A DNA stretch of 64,000 bases from Geomonas sp. RF6 (GTDB lineage: Bacteria; Desulfobacterota; Desulfuromonadia; Geobacterales; Geobacteraceae), in contig NZ_CP087999.1 in NCBI RefSeq assembly GCF_021044625.1, positions 3,927,001 through 3,991,000 of the forward strand. The letters run 5' to 3'. A model generated the notes under the pieces. The model was not told the DNA's origin and made no database searches. It was given only the letters and a program-made list of their open reading frames with translations. Within the stretch, counting starts at the first letter, position 1. Each line of letters opens with the position of its first letter. Both the position numbers and the translations under genes were made by a program. This document shows positions 61,600-64,000 of the stretch, in pieces.

Positions 61600-61700
61600 A
61601 CCCCTCCCTTGACGGGAGGGGGTCAGGGGGTGGGTGAAGCTGCCATATGTGCCGCCACATCCCCCCCCACCCTGGCCCTCCCCCGCAAGGGGGGAGGGGA
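61600..61700. repeat. Long inverted-repeat element, copy B
   Basis: The left arm CCCCTCCCTTGACGGGAGG...GGGTG and the right arm CATCCCCCCCCACCCTGG...GGGAGGGGA are largely complementary and related to the element at 55760. It ends 12 bp before the start of the next gene, so its purine-rich end may serve as the ribosome binding site. Confidence 0.75.
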
Positions 61701-61712
61701 TGGCAAAGAAAA

Positions 61713-63164
61713 ATGGACGACTCCTCAGGGTACTATTTGACGAGGCTCCTGCTCCAGCGGGGGCTTGGGCTTGTCTACCTGATCGCTTTCCTCGTGGTGG
61801 TGAACCAGTTCCGCCCCCTGTGCGGCGAGCACGGCCTTCTCCCCGCGCCGGAATACATGCGCGAGGTGCCGTTTCGCGACTCCCCCAGCATCTTCTACCT
61901 TTTCCCGAGGGATACCTTTTTCACCCTTTTCGGCTGGGCCGGTGTCGCCCTCTCTCTCCTGGCGGTCACAGGCTTTTCCGAACGCTACGGCAGCATCCTC
62001 TCCATGTCGGTGTGGTTCCTGCTGTGGCTGATCTATCTCTCCTTCGTCACTGTAGGGCAGACCTTCTACGGCTTCGGCTGGGAGTCGATCCTGCTGGAAA
62101 GCGGCTTTCTTGCCATCTTCCTCGGTGACGCCCGCACCGAGCCGCAGGAGATCGTGATCTGGCTCTTCCGATGGGTCCTTTTCCGGATCATGTTCGGGGC
62201 CGGGCTCATCAAGCTGCGCGGCGACCCGTGCTGGCGAGATTATTCCTGCCTCTTTTACCACTTCGAAACGCAGCCGATGCCGAACCCCCTGAGCTGGTAT
62301 TTCCACTGGCTCCCCAGGCCCCTCCTGAGGGGGGGAGTGCTGTACAACCATTTTGCGGAAGTCGTCGCCCCCTTCTTTTACGTTGCCCCTCAACCCCTTG
62401 CCGCCGCTGCCGGGATCTCCGTCCTCATCTTCCAGGGGATACTGATCGTGAGCGGCAATTTCTCCTGGCTCAGCTTTCTCACCCTCGTCATCGCCTTTTC
62501 CACCTTCGACGATGGATTCCTCGGCAAGGTGATCCACCTCGTCCCACCGGAGCTCGCCTCGCCCCAGGTTTGGCAGGTCGGGGGTGTGTGGGCGCTCCTG
62601 CTCCTGGTCGCCTTTCTGAGCGTGAAGCCGGTAATGAACCTCTTCTCCGGAGAGCAGCTCATGAACGCGAACTTCGACTCCCTGCATCTCGTCAATACCT
62701 ACGGGGCATTCGGGAGCATCACGCGCGAGCGCTATGAGATTGTCATCGAAGGTACCGATGACACGGTAACCACCCCACACACTCGCTGGAAGGAGTACGG
62801 CTTCAAGGGGAAACCGGGAGACCCCGCGGCGACCCCTGCGCAGATCGCGCCGTACCATCTGCGACTCGACTGGCTCATGTGGTTCGCCGCCATGCCTTCG
62901 CCGTATCTCGACCGGTGGTTTATCCGGCTCCTGCAGCGTCTCCTGGAAGGGGATGAGGCCACCCTCTCTCTGCTGAAGGAGAATCCTTTCCCCCATGCTC
63001 CGCCGCGCCAGATCCGGGCGCTCCATTACCGGTACCGCTTCAGCACCCCGCAGGAGAAGAGGCGCACCGGGCTCTTGTGGCAGCGACAACTGGCAAGGAT
63101 CTATTTCCCTGCCGTTTCCCTCACCGATCCCACCTTCCGTTCCATCATGGAGGAGGTGGAGTAG
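61713..63164 (+). CDS. Lipase maturation factor-like membrane protein 2
   Basis: This is a 483-residue paralog of the protein at 59653. It shares SFVTVGQTFYGFGWESILLESGFLAIFL, RIMFGAGLIKLRGDPCWRDYSCL, YHFETQPMPNPLSWYFHWLP and, in the soluble C-terminus, YGFKGKPGDPAATPAQIAPYHLRLDWLMWFAAM. This form keeps the GAGLIKLRGDPCWRD motif better than its neighbour. It is transcribed divergently from the DCC/LMF pair. ATG 61713 is used; upstream in-frame codons lie in the repeat. Confidence 0.88.
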   Translation: MDDSSGYYLTRLLLQRGLGLVYLIAFLVVVNQFRPLCGEHGLLPAPEYMREVPFRDSPSIFYLFPRDTFFTLFGWAGVALSLLAVTGFSERYGSILSMSVWFLLWLIYLSFVTVGQTFYGFGWESILLESGFLAIFLGDARTEPQEIVIWLFRWVLFRIMFGAGLIKLRGDPCWRDYSCLFYHFETQPMPNPLSWYFHWLPRPLLRGGVLYNHFAEVVAPFFYVAPQPLAAAAGISVLIFQGILIVSGNFSWLSFLTLVIAFSTFDDGFLGKVIHLVPPELASPQVWQVGGVWALLLLVAFLSVKPVMNLFSGEQLMNANFDSLHLVNTYGAFGSITRERYEIVIEGTDDTVTTPHTRWKEYGFKGKPGDPAATPAQIAPYHLRLDWLMWFAAMPSPYLDRWFIRLLQRLLEGDEATLSLLKENPFPHAPPRQIRALHYRYRFSTPQEKRRTGLLWQRQLARIYFPAVSLTDPTFRSIMEEVE

Positions 63165-63184
63165 GGGGGCGCGCCGCGCCTTTC

Positions 63185-63212
63185 TTGACATTAGCTGCCG
63201 CTGGGCTATTCC
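63185..63212 (+). promoter_or_regulatory. Possible promoter of the lipoprotein gene
   Basis: TTGACA (63185-63190) is followed after 16 bp by TATTCC (63207-63212), a weak -10. It lies about 45 bp before the lipoprotein start. Confidence 0.35.
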
Positions 63213-63257
63213 TTTCTAAGGAATTTCAGGTAGTAGCACATGAAAGGGGGGCACCTT

Positions 63258-63764
63258 ATGCGCAACGGGAAAAGAACAGGAAGACCGCCCCAGCCTGCGG
63301 GATCTGTTGCTCGCATCGTCCTTTACGCGACGTTCATGGCAGCCGCTTTTCTCCTCAGCGCCTGCAGCACCACGAAGGGGGAGGGGGCCCAGCCGGATCT
63401 GCCGGTGCACTATGTCCATCATGATGACCTGGACGTCACCTGGCGGGAGCAGCACGTCGGCACCGAGCTCATCTTCGACGGAGTCTTGCGCAACAACGGT
63501 CGCGTCTTCCTGCAGAATCTGTGCATGACGGTGACTCTCCTCGATGAGGAGGGAACCGTCGTCGACAGCCAGACCTTCGTCGACTTCCCGATGATCGTCC
63601 GCAAGCAAACCTCGATGCCGTTCCGCATGAAGTTTCCCTATCAAAGCTGCAGGCAGGGGGAGCAGGTCATCATCGACTTCACCTACACCCTCGCCAACGC
63701 CGTCGGTCCCCACTACAACGTGAGCCAGAGCATCTGTTCGCTCGACGAATACCACGATAACTGA
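63258..63764 (+). CDS. Lipoprotein of unknown function (168 aa)
   Basis: This protein has 168 residues, with lipobox LLSAC at Cys36. The body (VTWREQHVGTELIFDGVLRNNG, FLQNLCMTVTLLDEEGTVVDSQTF, RMKFPYQSC, VIIDFTYTLANAVG) has the look of a single Ig-like or FxLYD-type beta-sandwich. ATG 63258 follows AAAGGGGG with a 7-nt gap. It precedes wecB by 67 bp on the same strand. Confidence 0.75.
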   Translation: MRNGKRTGRPPQPAGSVARIVLYATFMAAAFLLSACSTTKGEGAQPDLPVHYVHHDDLDVTWREQHVGTELIFDGVLRNNGRVFLQNLCMTVTLLDEEGTVVDSQTFVDFPMIVRKQTSMPFRMKFPYQSCRQGEQVIIDFTYTLANAVGPHYNVSQSICSLDEYHDN

Positions 63765-63831
63765 CCGGCTTTTCGGGAGCCGGCGAGAGAAGCCGGCGCC
63801 CACTCCATCCTTTTCCGCCCGAGGTGCTACC

Positions 63832-64000
63832 ATGAAAGTTTTCCTTGTTGCCGGCGCGCGTCCGAATTTCATGAAGATTGCGCCCATTTACCGCGCTTCA
63901 CTCCGTCACCCCCAAGTTACCTGCAAGATCGTGCACACCGGACAGCACTACGACCACTCCATGTCCCAGGCTTTTTTCGACGACCTGGAGATCCCGGCGC
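63832..64000 (+). CDS. wecB: UDP-N-acetylglucosamine 2-epimerase (3' partial)
   Basis: The first 56 residues are visible; the gene runs off the right edge. KVFLVAGARPNFMKIAPIYRA and HTGQHYDHSMSQAFFDDLEIP are the typical N-terminus of WecB, which converts UDP-GlcNAc to UDP-ManNAc for surface polysaccharides. GAGGTGCTACC precedes the ATG. Confidence 0.9.
   Translation, partial: MKVFLVAGARPNFMKIAPIYRASLRHPQVTCKIVHTGQHYDHSMSQAFFDDLEIPA

Overview
The window reads as chromosomal DNA of a high-GC Geobacter-like bacterium (Geobacteraceae, Desulfuromonadia). This placement is an inference from gene content: a PEP-CTERM protein, a PilY1-type surface protein, dockerin and cohesin-like surface proteins, a class I hybrid cluster protein, CorA, and glutaryl-CoA dehydrogenase with an aldehyde dehydrogenase. 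Most intergenic spaces carry GC-rich palindromic repeats. I see no rRNA, tRNA, CRISPR array, integrase or transposase.

Layout. 1-3.8 kb: the 3' part of a PKD-repeat surface protein, then a PEP-CTERM protein and a strong terminator. 3.9-11.3 kb: a tightly overlapping eight-gene run. It starts with a YdjY-like protein and a secreted squalene-cyclase-fold protein and continues with a complete ebo/edb-type cluster (eboD, eboA, eboB, eboE, eboF, eboC). This is the best candidate for a poorly understood system here. 11.3-17 kb: membrane and small hypothetical proteins, the dipeptidase PepD, a glycine-zipper lipoprotein and a Gly-rich secreted protein. 17.2-24.6 kb: a GAPDH, an ExeA/GspB-like pair, an exopolysaccharide-initiating sugar transferase, an unrecognised 429-residue protein and a tandem array of palindromic repeats. 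24.6-38.9 kb: an M20 amidohydrolase, a sirtuin, a nitroreductase-type protein, a CorA with a frameshifted C-terminus, a lipoprotein hydrolase, a nuclease-helicase fusion, an L,D-transpeptidase, a dicarboxylate symporter, a PAS-containing chemoreceptor and a membrane-anchored C13 peptidase.

39-52.2 kb: a large surface-protein block with a PilY1-like protein (about 1885 aa), a 2261-aa delta-60/MBG/LamG/dockerin protein, and a cohesin-like lipoprotein whose frame breaks in a poly-G tract. The last two look like a dockerin-cohesin anchoring pair. 52.2-56.3 kb: a periplasmic protein, an HPP-family membrane protein, hcp, and a 51-aa membrane protein. TTGAC-N4-GTCAA palindromes in front of these suggest one HcpR/FNR-type nitrosative-stress regulon. 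56.4-64 kb: glutaryl-CoA dehydrogenase and an aldehyde dehydrogenase, more palindromic repeats, two divergent lipase-maturation-factor-like proteins with a DCC-family thiol protein, a lipoprotein, and the start of wecB at the right edge.

All identifications come from reading motifs by eye. No database search was possible, so family names rest on recall of conserved motifs and gene order.
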